64,000 nucleotides of DNA from Cyanobium sp. PCC 7001 (GTDB lineage Bacteria > Cyanobacteriota > Cyanobacteriia > PCC-6307 > Cyanobiaceae), in contig NZ_DS990556.1 of the NCBI RefSeq assembly GCF_000155635.1, positions 310,001 through 374,000 of the forward strand, written 5' to 3'. Under the pieces are notes generated by a model. That model was not told the origin of the DNA. It did no database searches and was given only the letters and a program-made list of their open reading frames with translations. Position numbers and translations under genes: made by a program. Below are positions 31,532 to 40,006 of the stretch, piece after piece (the stretch's first letter is position 1; every line of letters starts with the position of its first letter).

Positions 31532-33259
31532 ATGAAGGGATCGGATCTGCTGGCCAGGTATCTCGAACACCGGGGCATCACCCATGTGTTCGAACTGATC
31601 GGCGGCACGATCACCTACCTGCTGGATTCTCTCCATCTCCACACCTCGATCCACATCATCAGCATGCACCACGAGCAGGGTGCTGGCTTTGCGGCCGAGG
31701 GCTTCGCCCGGCACACCGGTCTGCCTGGCATCGCCATGGCCACCAGCGGTCCCGGCGCCACCAACCTGCTCACCGCCATCGGCAGCTGTTACTTCGACTC
31801 CACTCCCGCGCTGTTCATCACCGGCCAGATCAACCGGGACGAACGCAAAGGTGACCTTCCGGTCCGGCAGCTCGGATTCCAGGAAACCGACATCGTGGCC
31901 ATGGCACGACCGATCACCAAGGCTGCGATTCTGGTGGACGATCCTTCCGACCTGCCGCAGGTTCTTGAGCACGCCTTTGATCTGGCCCTGCGTGGCCGGC
32001 CCGGACCGGTGCTCCTGGATCTGCCGATGGAGGTGCAGGTGGCGGACCTTCCCGAGCCCGCCTGGTGCTCCGGTTCCGCTTCCGGCTCGACCACGTCCGG
32101 TGGCGAGGCGGACTCCACCCCCGAGGCTGAGGCCTTCCTTGAGACTGCGCTGGCCGATCTGGCCCACGCCGAGCGCCCCTTGATCCTGGCTGGCGGCGGC
32201 ATCCGGGTGTCGGGCGCGATCGAGCCATTCCGCCGCTTCGTGGCCGCGCTCGATGTGCCTGTGGTGCATTCCCTCATGGGCGTGGATGTGCTCCCCTCTG
32301 ACGATCCCAACAGGATTGGTCTGATCGGTCTGTATGGCAATCGCTGGGCCAACATCGCTCTGTGTGACAGTGATTGTCTGCTGGTTCTGGGTAGCCGTCT
32401 GGATAGCCGTCAGACCGGCAATGACACCACCCTCTTCCGTGGCCGGCGGGTCCTGCATCATGTGGACTGCGATGACGCCGAGCTCAACAACAGGGTGAAG
32501 CAGTGCAGCACCCTCCGAATGGATCTCGGCGCCTTTCTGCGCTGTGGTCTGCGTTCTCCCTTTCTCCCACTGGACTGCGGCGCCTGGCGTGACCACCTGG
32601 TGAGCTGCCGCCGTCAATGGCCGGATTCAGGGGAGGTGGGCACCGTGAGCGGGATCAATCCCAACAGCCTCATGCACCACCTTTCGGCGGCGTGCCCTGA
32701 TGCCGCGGCCTTCGTGGCGGATGTGGGCCAGCATCAGATGTGGGCGGCCCAGTCGCTGCAACTGAGGGAGCACCAGCGCTTCCTCACCTCGGGTGGCATG
32801 GGGGCGATGGGTTTTGCGCTTCCTGCCGCCATCGGTGCCTGTCTCGCTGCAGGCCGGCATCCGGTGGTGGTGATTGCTGGCGACGGTGGATTTCAGATCA
32901 ACCTTCAGGAGCTGCAGACGATCAGGCGCAATCGCCTGCCGATCAAGATGGTGGTGATCAACAACCAGTGTCATGGCATGGTGCGCCAGATCCAGGATGT
33001 GGCCTTCAACGCCCGCTATCAGTCCACGATCTGGGGTTACGACGCCCCTTCCTTCACGGCGGTTGCCTCGGCCTATGGCCTGCCCTCAGCCTTGGTGGCG
33101 GAGGAGGCCCAACTGCCGCAGGCCCTGGCGGCGATGATGACGGATCCCGATTCCGCTTTTCTTCTGGAAGTGGTGATCGATCCGGCGATCAACGCCTACC
33201 CCAAGGCGATCGCCGGCAGACCGCTGTCCGAGATGGAGCCCCTCGAGAAGCCTCACTGA
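31532..33259 (+). CDS. Thiamine-diphosphate enzyme, acetolactate-synthase-like
   Basis: The 575-residue protein has the three ThDP-enzyme domains: PYR domain with catalytic Glu48 in HHEQGAGFAAEGFAR and ATSGPGATNLLTAIG, central domain, and PP domain with the ThDP motif GDGGFQINLQELQ ending in INNQCHG. The LPVRQLGFQETDIV segment is typical of acetolactate-synthase-like enzymes found in polysaccharide and branched-sugar loci (YerE-like), rather than of anabolic IlvB. Such enzymes form C-C bonds by adding a two-carbon unit from pyruvate to a ketone or aldehyde. No small regulatory subunit is adjacent. Tail-to-tail overlap of 7 bases with the carboxylic acid reductase. Confidence 0.85.
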   Translation: MKGSDLLARYLEHRGITHVFELIGGTITYLLDSLHLHTSIHIISMHHEQGAGFAAEGFARHTGLPGIAMATSGPGATNLLTAIGSCYFDSTPALFITGQINRDERKGDLPVRQLGFQETDIVAMARPITKAAILVDDPSDLPQVLEHAFDLALRGRPGPVLLDLPMEVQVADLPEPAWCSGSASGSTTSGGEADSTPEAEAFLETALADLAHAERPLILAGGGIRVSGAIEPFRRFVAALDVPVVHSLMGVDVLPSDDPNRIGLIGLYGNRWANIALCDSDCLLVLGSRLDSRQTGNDTTLFRGRRVLHHVDCDDAELNNRVKQCSTLRMDLGAFLRCGLRSPFLPLDCGAWRDHLVSCRRQWPDSGEVGTVSGINPNSLMHHLSAACPDAAAFVADVGQHQMWAAQSLQLREHQRFLTSGGMGAMGFALPAAIGACLAAGRHPVVVIAGDGGFQINLQELQTIRRNRLPIKMVVINNQCHGMVRQIQDVAFNARYQSTIWGYDAPSFTAVASAYGLPSALVAEEAQLPQALAAMMTDPDSAFLLEVVIDPAINAYPKAIAGRPLSEMEPLEKPH

Positions 33260-36200
33260 TCCACGGGTCCTGGAGGCTCGATCAGCCCCCACCGAGCCAG
33301 ATCATCCACGATCTTGCGCCTGTAGGCCCTACTGAAGTCCGGTTGCAGGCTGGTGATCTCCTCCGGGCAGGAGCTGCTGCCCGCCTGCATTTCACCGCTG
33401 CTCTGCGTTGTCTGGCCTGCTGATCCTGCATAGGCTTCCGCCACATCCAGCAGGGAACGGGCCCGTTGCTCGGCTGGCAGGCGACGCAGGCGGGTTGTGA
33501 TCGCGTCGAGCCAGAGGTCATAGCCCTCCACCCGTCGCAGCCTGATTCCTTTGGCGGCGATGTCCTGGAGGATGGCATCCAGGGGAACACCGCTGCCACT
33601 GTCAGCGTTGAGGTTGAGCACATGAAATCCCTCCGTGCGCGCTTCCCCGAGGGCAAGGATGGTCTGCGCCAACTGGTCGACGGGGAGGCCCTGCACCGAG
33701 AACCCCGATCGTCCACTGTTCTGCGACTCCTCCCCAAAGCACCCGGGGGCGATCCCGGTCACCAGGATGCTGTACAGCAGTCTTGAAAGCAGATCGTCCG
33801 GGTTCATCTCCCCGGCCAGCACACGATCGGGAAGAATGAGGCTGGGCCGAATCACCCGTACGGGCACACCGGTGCAGTCATGGGTGGAGCGCAGCAGTTG
33901 CTCGCAAGCCCACTTGCTGGCGAAGTAGCCCCGGGCGTAGCCGCCCTCCACCGGGATGCTCCCTCCCGGCCGCCGGGGCAGGGAAGCCACCCCGATGCTG
34001 GAGATGAAGTCCACCGATTTCAGCCGCGTCGTGATCGCCAGGTGAATGATCTCCGCGGTGCCGATCACATTGGGCCGGTAGAGGTGGCGATAGGGCAGCC
34101 GGTGATTCACTTCCGCTGCGCAGTGACAGATCGCGTCCACCTCAGTGGCGAGCCGCTCCTGGCAACCCGGTTCAAGCCCCAGGCCGGGCTCTCCGATGTC
34201 CGCCGGAATCACCTCCAGATGCCTTCCCGCCAGCTCGCGGAAGCGTGCCACCTGCTCGGGTTCCAGATGGGAGAAGCGGTTCCTCAGTCGCTCCCAGGCG
34301 GAATGGCTGTTCGAGGGGCGCACCAGACAGATCAGCCTGCCCCCCTGGCCAGCCAGCCGTTGCAGCCACTCCAGGCACAAGCGCCCCCCCAGAAAACCGG
34401 TGGCACCGGTGAGCAGAACCGTAGGGGGCCCGCCTGTGGGCCTGGCCACCTCGGCTGAGGGTGTACCGATGGGAATCCCGATCAGGTTCTCCAGCCTGTA
34501 GTGGTCCGGCTTCAGCCACCCCTCGGCCGGAATGGCGGCGAGGGGACTGCCAACCCGCTGGTGCGGGGCCTGCTGGATGGAGGCGGTGTGGATCCTCCGC
34601 GCCCACGCTTCCACCGTGCCGCCCGGCCCGAGAATCTGGCTCCCTTCCAGCCCCACCCCGAACTGCTTCTTGATCTCCATCGCCAGCTGCACAGCGGCCA
34701 GGGAGTCGCCCCCCAGCTCGCGGAAACTCGTCTGCCGATCGGCAGCCCCACACACCACACCCAGCGTGCTGCTCAGCAGCGCCAACAGGGTGGTTTCCAC
34801 ATCCACCGCGCCAGCTGACGCTCTGATGGCCTCGAGCTCAGTGCCTCGGGTGGCCTCATGGCTGGCATACAGGCTCTCCAGCCGGCTGCGGTAGCGCGCG
34901 CGGATGGCCGGGCGGATCGGCTTACCCAAGGACGACAGCAGACCGTTCTGCTGGGAGAAGGGTTCCTCCGCCAGGATCAGGTCTCGAGGGATCTCGAAGC
35001 CGCGCAGCTCCCGTTGGTTTGCCAAGGTGAGAATCTCCTCGCGCACCCGTGCCTTTAACTCGGCCTCACTGGCCTGCCGTGACCCGGGCGGTGCAAGGGT
35101 GTTGCGATCAGGTACCACGACTGCCAGCAGATAGGCCCTTGTGCTGTCGCCGTGGAGGTGAATCTGCTGCACGCAACCACAACCTTCCTGGAAAAGCTGT
35201 TCCAGCCTGCCCACAGCGACATATTCACCCTGCGCCAGCTTGATGACATTCTTTCGCCGGTCGATGATGGCGATTTGATCGGGGGCCCGCTCTTCAACGA
35301 TGTCACCGGTGCAATAGAAGCCATCGTCGTCGAACAGCTCTGCAGTGGCCTCTGGATTTCTGAAATAGCCTGAGATACCGAAGCGGGTCTTCACGCAGAG
35401 TTCTCCGCGCGGAAAGGGCCGATCATTCACTGAATACCCTGCCTCGGGCACATCGCGAAGGCGATACGCGAGAATGTTGTTGCGGTTCAGCAGTCCATTC
35501 ATCGCCAGCCCGCCACTGGCTGTTTCCGTGCTGCTGTAGCCTTCGCTCACAGGCACCCCAAGGAGGCACTCCAGGGATGCCTTCAAGCGTGGCGTGATCG
35601 GAGCCGAGGCCACCACAATGGATTGCAGTCTGCCTCCGAGGATCTCGTTGCCTGAATACTCCGGCGCAGTAGTCAGGTGGTGTTCGATCACTTCGCAGAG
35701 GCGGGGAAACAGCACCAGGCCTGTGGGCCGTGCCAGTCTGATGTCTTCAATCACGGTCGAAAGGTCAGGCCTGAGCGTGAAGTAGGCGGTGCCGCCCGCG
35801 CCCAATGCCGTGATCATCGAGTCTCGTCCCATCATGTGGTGGAAGGGTGCCAGAACCACGGTCACTTTTGGATAGGGACCGGAAACATGGCGCCAGGTGT
35901 TGATCAGTGCACGGGATGAGATGCAGGCTCCCTTGGGTGTGCCTGTGCTGCCGGATGTGTGAATCAGAAGTGCCAGGTCATCTTGATCCTGCGCCTGGAT
36001 CGGCAGGAAGCTGAACTCTGCGTCTCTCCCAACGTCAATCAGATCCTGCAGTGTCTGAACGACAACGTCTGACCCCTTCTCGTTGAGTGCCCGGATGCCG
36101 CTCTCCAGTGCGGCGCGCTCGCAGTCGACGGCAGGGTCAAGGTCAAAGACGATCACAGTTCGGATCGACGTCGATCGGGCGATCAGGTCGACACAGCCAG

Positions 36201-36858
36201 AGAACTCACTGATCGATACCGCCAGAGTGACGGGCTGGACTGTGCCGAGGATGGCGTCATCGTCCTCGCTGGAATGGTTCGGTGACAGGGGCACCGGCAC
36301 GCCCTTGGTGTAGGCCAGTGCCAGATCAAGAACGGCGTAATCGATGCTGGCAAATCCCACCAGCACCACGAAGGCTCCCGCTTGCACCGGGCTATCGGGA
36401 TGAAGGCGCCAGGCCATGGTGAGGGCATGAACCCGTTCCTGCAGGGTTCGGTAGCTGATCGAGCGGAAGGCCTGCTCGTGGACACGCACCGTTTGACCTG
36501 TGCTCGGGTCCGGCCGCACCAGGTAGGAACGCTCCGCCAGAGCAGGGCGCTCGGCGTAGCCGCTCAGAATGGCATCGATGATCTGTTCGTAGCGCAGGTG
36601 AGCCTGCAGGGCCCGTGCTGTGACCGAAGCATCAGGCCACCCCTCGGAAACGTTGCCGGAACTCTGGTCCGCGGAAGACTCATTCACAGGGCGGGCACTG
36701 TCTGATGCGGACAGATTGTTCGGGGTGCAAAACTCACCGGAAGGTTGGAGACCATCGCGAACGGGGGACTGCTCGTTTGGGTCCATCACCGCCCACCCCA
36801 TGGGATCGTAAGGGCTGCCCCCAGCGCTGTCATCGCCCGGGCGGTGCCCGGTGATCAC
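33253..36858 (-). CDS. car: Carboxylic acid reductase-like enzyme (A-T-R domains)
   Basis: The 1201-residue protein has three modules. The adenylation domain (about 95-650) shows HTSGSTGTPKG at 300-310, GYSSTETASGG, YCTGDIVE and IIDRRKNVIKLAQGEYV. The carrier domain (about 690-760) has GGDSL with the phosphopantetheine Ser at 719. The reductase domain (about 810-1170) has LLTGATGFLGGRL, SSIGVA and the catalytic pair in YFASKWACEQLL (Y978, K982). Family enzymes activate an acid with ATP, tether it as a thioester and release an aldehyde with NADPH. GTG start overlaps the stop of the glycosyltransferase (GTGA). The first about 90 residues are extra; ATGs within them could be the true start. Confidence 0.9.
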   Translation of the reverse strand: MITGHRPGDDSAGGSPYDPMGWAVMDPNEQSPVRDGLQPSGEFCTPNNLSASDSARPVNESSADQSSGNVSEGWPDASVTARALQAHLRYEQIIDAILSGYAERPALAERSYLVRPDPSTGQTVRVHEQAFRSISYRTLQERVHALTMAWRLHPDSPVQAGAFVVLVGFASIDYAVLDLALAYTKGVPVPLSPNHSSEDDDAILGTVQPVTLAVSISEFSGCVDLIARSTSIRTVIVFDLDPAVDCERAALESGIRALNEKGSDVVVQTLQDLIDVGRDAEFSFLPIQAQDQDDLALLIHTSGSTGTPKGACISSRALINTWRHVSGPYPKVTVVLAPFHHMMGRDSMITALGAGGTAYFTLRPDLSTVIEDIRLARPTGLVLFPRLCEVIEHHLTTAPEYSGNEILGGRLQSIVVASAPITPRLKASLECLLGVPVSEGYSSTETASGGLAMNGLLNRNNILAYRLRDVPEAGYSVNDRPFPRGELCVKTRFGISGYFRNPEATAELFDDDGFYCTGDIVEERAPDQIAIIDRRKNVIKLAQGEYVAVGRLEQLFQEGCGCVQQIHLHGDSTRAYLLAVVVPDRNTLAPPGSRQASEAELKARVREEILTLANQRELRGFEIPRDLILAEEPFSQQNGLLSSLGKPIRPAIRARYRSRLESLYASHEATRGTELEAIRASAGAVDVETTLLALLSSTLGVVCGAADRQTSFRELGGDSLAAVQLAMEIKKQFGVGLEGSQILGPGGTVEAWARRIHTASIQQAPHQRVGSPLAAIPAEGWLKPDHYRLENLIGIPIGTPSAEVARPTGGPPTVLLTGATGFLGGRLCLEWLQRLAGQGGRLICLVRPSNSHSAWERLRNRFSHLEPEQVARFRELAGRHLEVIPADIGEPGLGLEPGCQERLATEVDAICHCAAEVNHRLPYRHLYRPNVIGTAEIIHLAITTRLKSVDFISSIGVASLPRRPGGSIPVEGGYARGYFASKWACEQLLRSTHDCTGVPVRVIRPSLILPDRVLAGEMNPDDLLSRLLYSILVTGIAPGCFGEESQNSGRSGFSVQGLPVDQLAQTILALGEARTEGFHVLNLNADSGSGVPLDAILQDIAAKGIRLRRVEGYDLWLDAITTRLRRLPAEQRARSLLDVAEAYAGSAGQTTQSSGEMQAGSSSCPEEITSLQPDFSRAYRRKIVDDLARWGLIEPPGPVDQ

Positions 36859-38207
36859 ATCGCAGGCATGGCAGGGCCAGTGGCCATCGACTCGATGAAC
36901 TCCACAGCGTCATCAATGCCTTCTCCTGATTGAATCGATGCTTTCATCTGCTTGAGGCATTCCTTCATGGTTTGATCCTGGAGAGCCTTGGCAATCAACT
37001 GGCTGAGGTGAGCAGAATCGAGGTGTCTGATCTCCGCCCTCACGGCAATGCCATGGAATGCGGCCCGGGCTGCATTGCCGGGTTGATCCCTGGCGCATGG
37101 AACGATCACCATGGGAACCTGATTGTGTATGCATTCCATGATTGAATTGAGACCGCCATGCGTCACCATCACGGCAGTGTGTCTCAGCAATGAAAGCTGC
37201 GCCACCCATGGCAGGATCAACAGATTCTCTGTGCTGGTGAAGTGCTCAATCAAGTCAGCATCGCTGATGTGAACCACGAAGAACCACTCGGGGTGGTGTC
37301 GGCTGGCTAGCGCTGCAGCTGTAAAGAATCTTCTGGCACCGTTGTAAGACCTTGCACTCGTTCCGAGCGAGCAGAACACAATGGTTTTGTGACGAGGATC
37401 AAACGGAAGATCGGGCTCCTGTCTGTCAAGGTCGATGAAGTCACCGTAGTAATGTCTGTGCGCCGGCAGCTTTCCTGGGAACTGAAAGGCTTTGGGGCAG
37501 AGCACGATTTCAGGCAAGATCAGATGGGGGCCAATCTCATCCAGGACATAGTCCCTGTTGTGCTTGCACTGTCGACCGGAATGCCGGGCAACCCAGTGGA
37601 ACGTTGCTGTGAGGTGGTGCATGCGGAGCGGAGCCCGGTAGGAGCCCAGCAGAACCGATGCCCACCGTTTGGTGACGACATGCTTCAGGTGCATCCACAC
37701 CCAGGCCATGGAGATCAACCGTGCAGACCATGGTCCCCTCGCCGGCGGCATGGCAGTGATGGCAGGTGGAATTTGCGAATTGAAGGACGTAAAGAGGGAT
37801 GTGGACATCTGAATTGTCGGAATCTGCATGGACAGCGCCCGTAACGCGACCGACCAGAGAAATGCATCACACAACACAAGATCGGGATGGCCTGAAGCCA
37901 TGCGCTGATCCAGGGTTCCATCCACGAGCATCTGGGTGTAGCGGCGAAACGCCATCTCATTTCTCCACCGTTGTGACCACCACCTCGTCTTGACCGTCCT
38001 GTCCGGCTGGGACTGAGCACCTTCGCCTCCAGGTGTGGGTTCAGGGGGAAAGGGGATGAAGGCAAAGCCCTGCTCCTGCACCAGACTGCTCACGTTGGGA
38101 TTGCCGAGATAGGTCACTGCGTGACCGCGTGCCATCAGAGCTTTGGCGAGGCGAAACGTGCCCATGTGGTGCCCTGATTCCCCGTGCATGCACACCAGGA
38201 TCCTCAT
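36855..38207 (-). CDS. UGT/MGT-type glycosyltransferase
   Basis: The 450-residue protein has a GT-B fold pattern: acceptor side MRILVCMHGESGHHMGTFRL with AKALMARGHAVTYLGNP, and a donor side with IVFCSLGTSARS, ILPWVAQLSLLRHTAVMVTH, GGLNSIMECIHNQVPMVIVP and DQPGNAARAA. The HGG...NS...E...P...DQ..NA series is the bacterial version of the UGT signature that binds a nucleotide sugar. Members glycosylate small molecules, lipids or carotenoids. ATG at 38207 has GGGGAGGTGC directly upstream. Its stop overlaps the reductase start, so it likely glycosylates the product of that enzyme or of the whole locus. Confidence 0.85.
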   Translation of the reverse strand: MRILVCMHGESGHHMGTFRLAKALMARGHAVTYLGNPNVSSLVQEQGFAFIPFPPEPTPGGEGAQSQPDRTVKTRWWSQRWRNEMAFRRYTQMLVDGTLDQRMASGHPDLVLCDAFLWSVALRALSMQIPTIQMSTSLFTSFNSQIPPAITAMPPARGPWSARLISMAWVWMHLKHVVTKRWASVLLGSYRAPLRMHHLTATFHWVARHSGRQCKHNRDYVLDEIGPHLILPEIVLCPKAFQFPGKLPAHRHYYGDFIDLDRQEPDLPFDPRHKTIVFCSLGTSARSYNGARRFFTAAALASRHHPEWFFVVHISDADLIEHFTSTENLLILPWVAQLSLLRHTAVMVTHGGLNSIMECIHNQVPMVIVPCARDQPGNAARAAFHGIAVRAEIRHLDSAHLSQLIAKALQDQTMKECLKQMKASIQSGEGIDDAVEFIESMATGPAMPAM

Positions 38208-38387
38208 GCACCTCCCCGATTGCTCATGATCCAAACGAGGCAGCGACAACCGTCTTGGCCTCACGGACTTTCGTTGTACAGGCCTGGTCCGTCGGTTCTT
38301 CCACGGCCTGCTCACCGTGCTGTTCAGCGCTCAGTTCACCCGCCTGTTCAGGCCAGGAACTGATCAGGTGCCTCGTCCATTTCGGCT

Positions 38388-38756
38388 TCATTCGACGCTC
38401 CGCTGCGGGAAGGACAGATCCAGCACCAGGCAGCCTTCCTCGGTGCGGAACGGTCCATGCACCTCGCCCGGCGGGCGGCTGGCGTAGTGCCCGGTTTCCA
38501 GCCACATCCCGAAGGCTTCATCCCAGAGGTGGCCGCTCAGAATCAGGATCTCTTCGGGATGGTCATGCACCGTGGCCCCGAAGAGCTGGGTGTCGGCCCC
38601 GGGATGGAAGCGGGTGAGGCGGCTGATTTCGCCGGTCACCGGGTCATGGCTGAGGATCAGCTGCTCCACCTGCCCGTCGAGGCCGTCCAGCCATTGCCAG
38701 CGGTGCTGATGTGCTGGGGTCAGCGGATTCCAGTAGGTGCAGGTCGTCTTGCTCAC
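38388..38756 (-). CDS. Cupin-domain protein (ChrR-like)
   Basis: The 122-residue protein is a single small cupin: RFHPGADTQLFGATVHDHPE supplies the first motif with two His and a Glu, ILILSGHLWDE the turn, and PPGEVHGPFRTEEGCLVLDL the second motif with a His. The pattern matches ChrR-type cupins that bind zinc and occur as anti-sigma factors or stand-alone proteins. Its start overlaps the stop of the upstream hydrolase (ATGA). Function unknown. Confidence 0.8.
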   Translation of the reverse strand: MSKTTCTYWNPLTPAHQHRWQWLDGLDGQVEQLILSHDPVTGEISRLTRFHPGADTQLFGATVHDHPEEILILSGHLWDEAFGMWLETGHYASRPPGEVHGPFRTEEGCLVLDLSFPQRSVE

Positions 38757-39373
38757 GCAGAAATCCCCAGGTGCCGATCGATCAGTGGAGCGATCGTGGC
38801 GGGCTTCTCCTGCACCAGATCATGGCTGCCGCCGGCCAGCACCACCAGATGGGAGGCGGGGAGCAACGCAGCCAGGCGCTCGCCCACGGCCACTGGGCTG
38901 ATGGGATCGGCATCGCCCCAGAGCAGCAGGGCGGGGATCTCCACCGCGGGGAGCTGGGCGGACAGGTCCACGGCCGCGTTGTCGAACCAGGGCGGAAGCC
39001 TGGGATGGGCGCTGCGGAACGCCGGGCGCCAGTCGGCGGCGCTGTGTTCGGCCATCGGCAGCCCGCCGGAGGTGACGGCCAGCACCAGATGGGTGATCCG
39101 CTCGGGGCGCAGCAGCGCCGCCTGCAACGCCAGCACGCCGCCCATCGATTGGGCGACCACGGCGGTGGGACGGTCCAGACGGTTCAGCACCAGCCCCAGC
39201 AGATCCTCGAACCCCTGGACTGCCGGATCCGGCGGGGTTTCCCCGAATCCGGGCCAGCCCAGGTGCAGCCGATCGGCCCTGTGGCGGAGCCGATCCGCCA
39301 CGGGTTGCCAGACGGCGGTGCAGCCGGAGGCGCCAGGAAGAAACAGCAGCTGGGCAGGTGCCTTCATCACCAT
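38753..39373 (-). CDS. Alpha/beta hydrolase
   Basis: The 206-residue protein has an oxyanion-type opening (LLFLPGASGCTAVWQPVA), the nucleophile elbow VVAQSMGGVLALQAAL with Ser, the acid in LLWGDADPISP and the His in GGSHDLVQEKPATIAP, so the full triad is present. The nucleophile motif is QSMGG instead of GxSxG, as in some peroxidase- or lipase-like members. It is translationally coupled to the cupin gene. ATG at 39373 (or 39367) precedes the first conserved strand. Confidence 0.8.
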   Translation of the reverse strand: MVMKAPAQLLFLPGASGCTAVWQPVADRLRHRADRLHLGWPGFGETPPDPAVQGFEDLLGLVLNRLDRPTAVVAQSMGGVLALQAALLRPERITHLVLAVTSGGLPMAEHSAADWRPAFRSAHPRLPPWFDNAAVDLSAQLPAVEIPALLLWGDADPISPVAVGERLAALLPASHLVVLAGGSHDLVQEKPATIAPLIDRHLGISA

Positions 39374-39471
39374 GGCGGCGGAGGCGGCGGCATCAGCGCC
39401 CTTCGCAGGGCTGCACAGCACGGAGGAACATCACCGTGTCAGGGCCGCCCGTCCCGGCGGGCTGGCGCTGC

Positions 39472-39984
39472 TCAACGGCAGCCCTGCACGGAGATCCGGT
39501 AGCTGAAGCCGGTGGAGCCGGGCTCCTTGGCGGTGCCCACCTTGATGTTCACCTGGCTGACCCGCTTGCCTTGCACCGCCTTGAACGGACCGAACATCTT
39601 GCCGGTGCCCAGGGCGGGCTTCATGGTTTCCTGCACGATGCGCAGGTTGCTGCCATCGGTGAACTTCAGGTAGGCCTCGATCGGATAGCTGCCCTGGTCG
39701 GTGGAATCGGCCGTGAAGAAGAGCTTGTAGCTGCTGTAGCTGCGGTCCACGGCAAAGTCGGTGTTCCAGTTGGTGCGTCCGATCGTGGAGCCGATCGGCC
39801 CCTTGGGACGCTGCACCCGCTTCTTGACGATTGGGCCGCTGCCGCCGATCGGCTGCAGGAAGGTGCAGGGCCCGGCTGAGGCGGCCTGGGGAGCCAGCAG
39901 TGCCGCGCAGGTGAAGCTGCCTGCCAGGAATCCGGCCAGGTGTCGCGCCCGGTTCAGGGCCAGGGATGGAGAACGCATGACCAT
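39472..39984 (-). CDS. Secreted protein of unknown function
   Basis: The 170-residue protein has a signal peptide (HLAGFLAGSFTCAALLAPQA, likely cut after ASA). The mature part has two Cys near its ends (GPCTFLQP and VQGCR) that may form a disulfide, and beta-strand-like stretches (YSSYKLFFTADS, YPIEAYLKFTDGSNLRIVQ). No family recognised. Alternative starts at ATG 39984 and 39978 differ by two residues. Confidence 0.6.
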   Translation of the reverse strand: MVMRSPSLALNRARHLAGFLAGSFTCAALLAPQAASAGPCTFLQPIGGSGPIVKKRVQRPKGPIGSTIGRTNWNTDFAVDRSYSSYKLFFTADSTDQGSYPIEAYLKFTDGSNLRIVQETMKPALGTGKMFGPFKAVQGKRVSQVNIKVGTAKEPGSTGFSYRISVQGCR

Positions 39985-40006
39985 GGCAACAGGGCAAACG
40001 ACCCCT

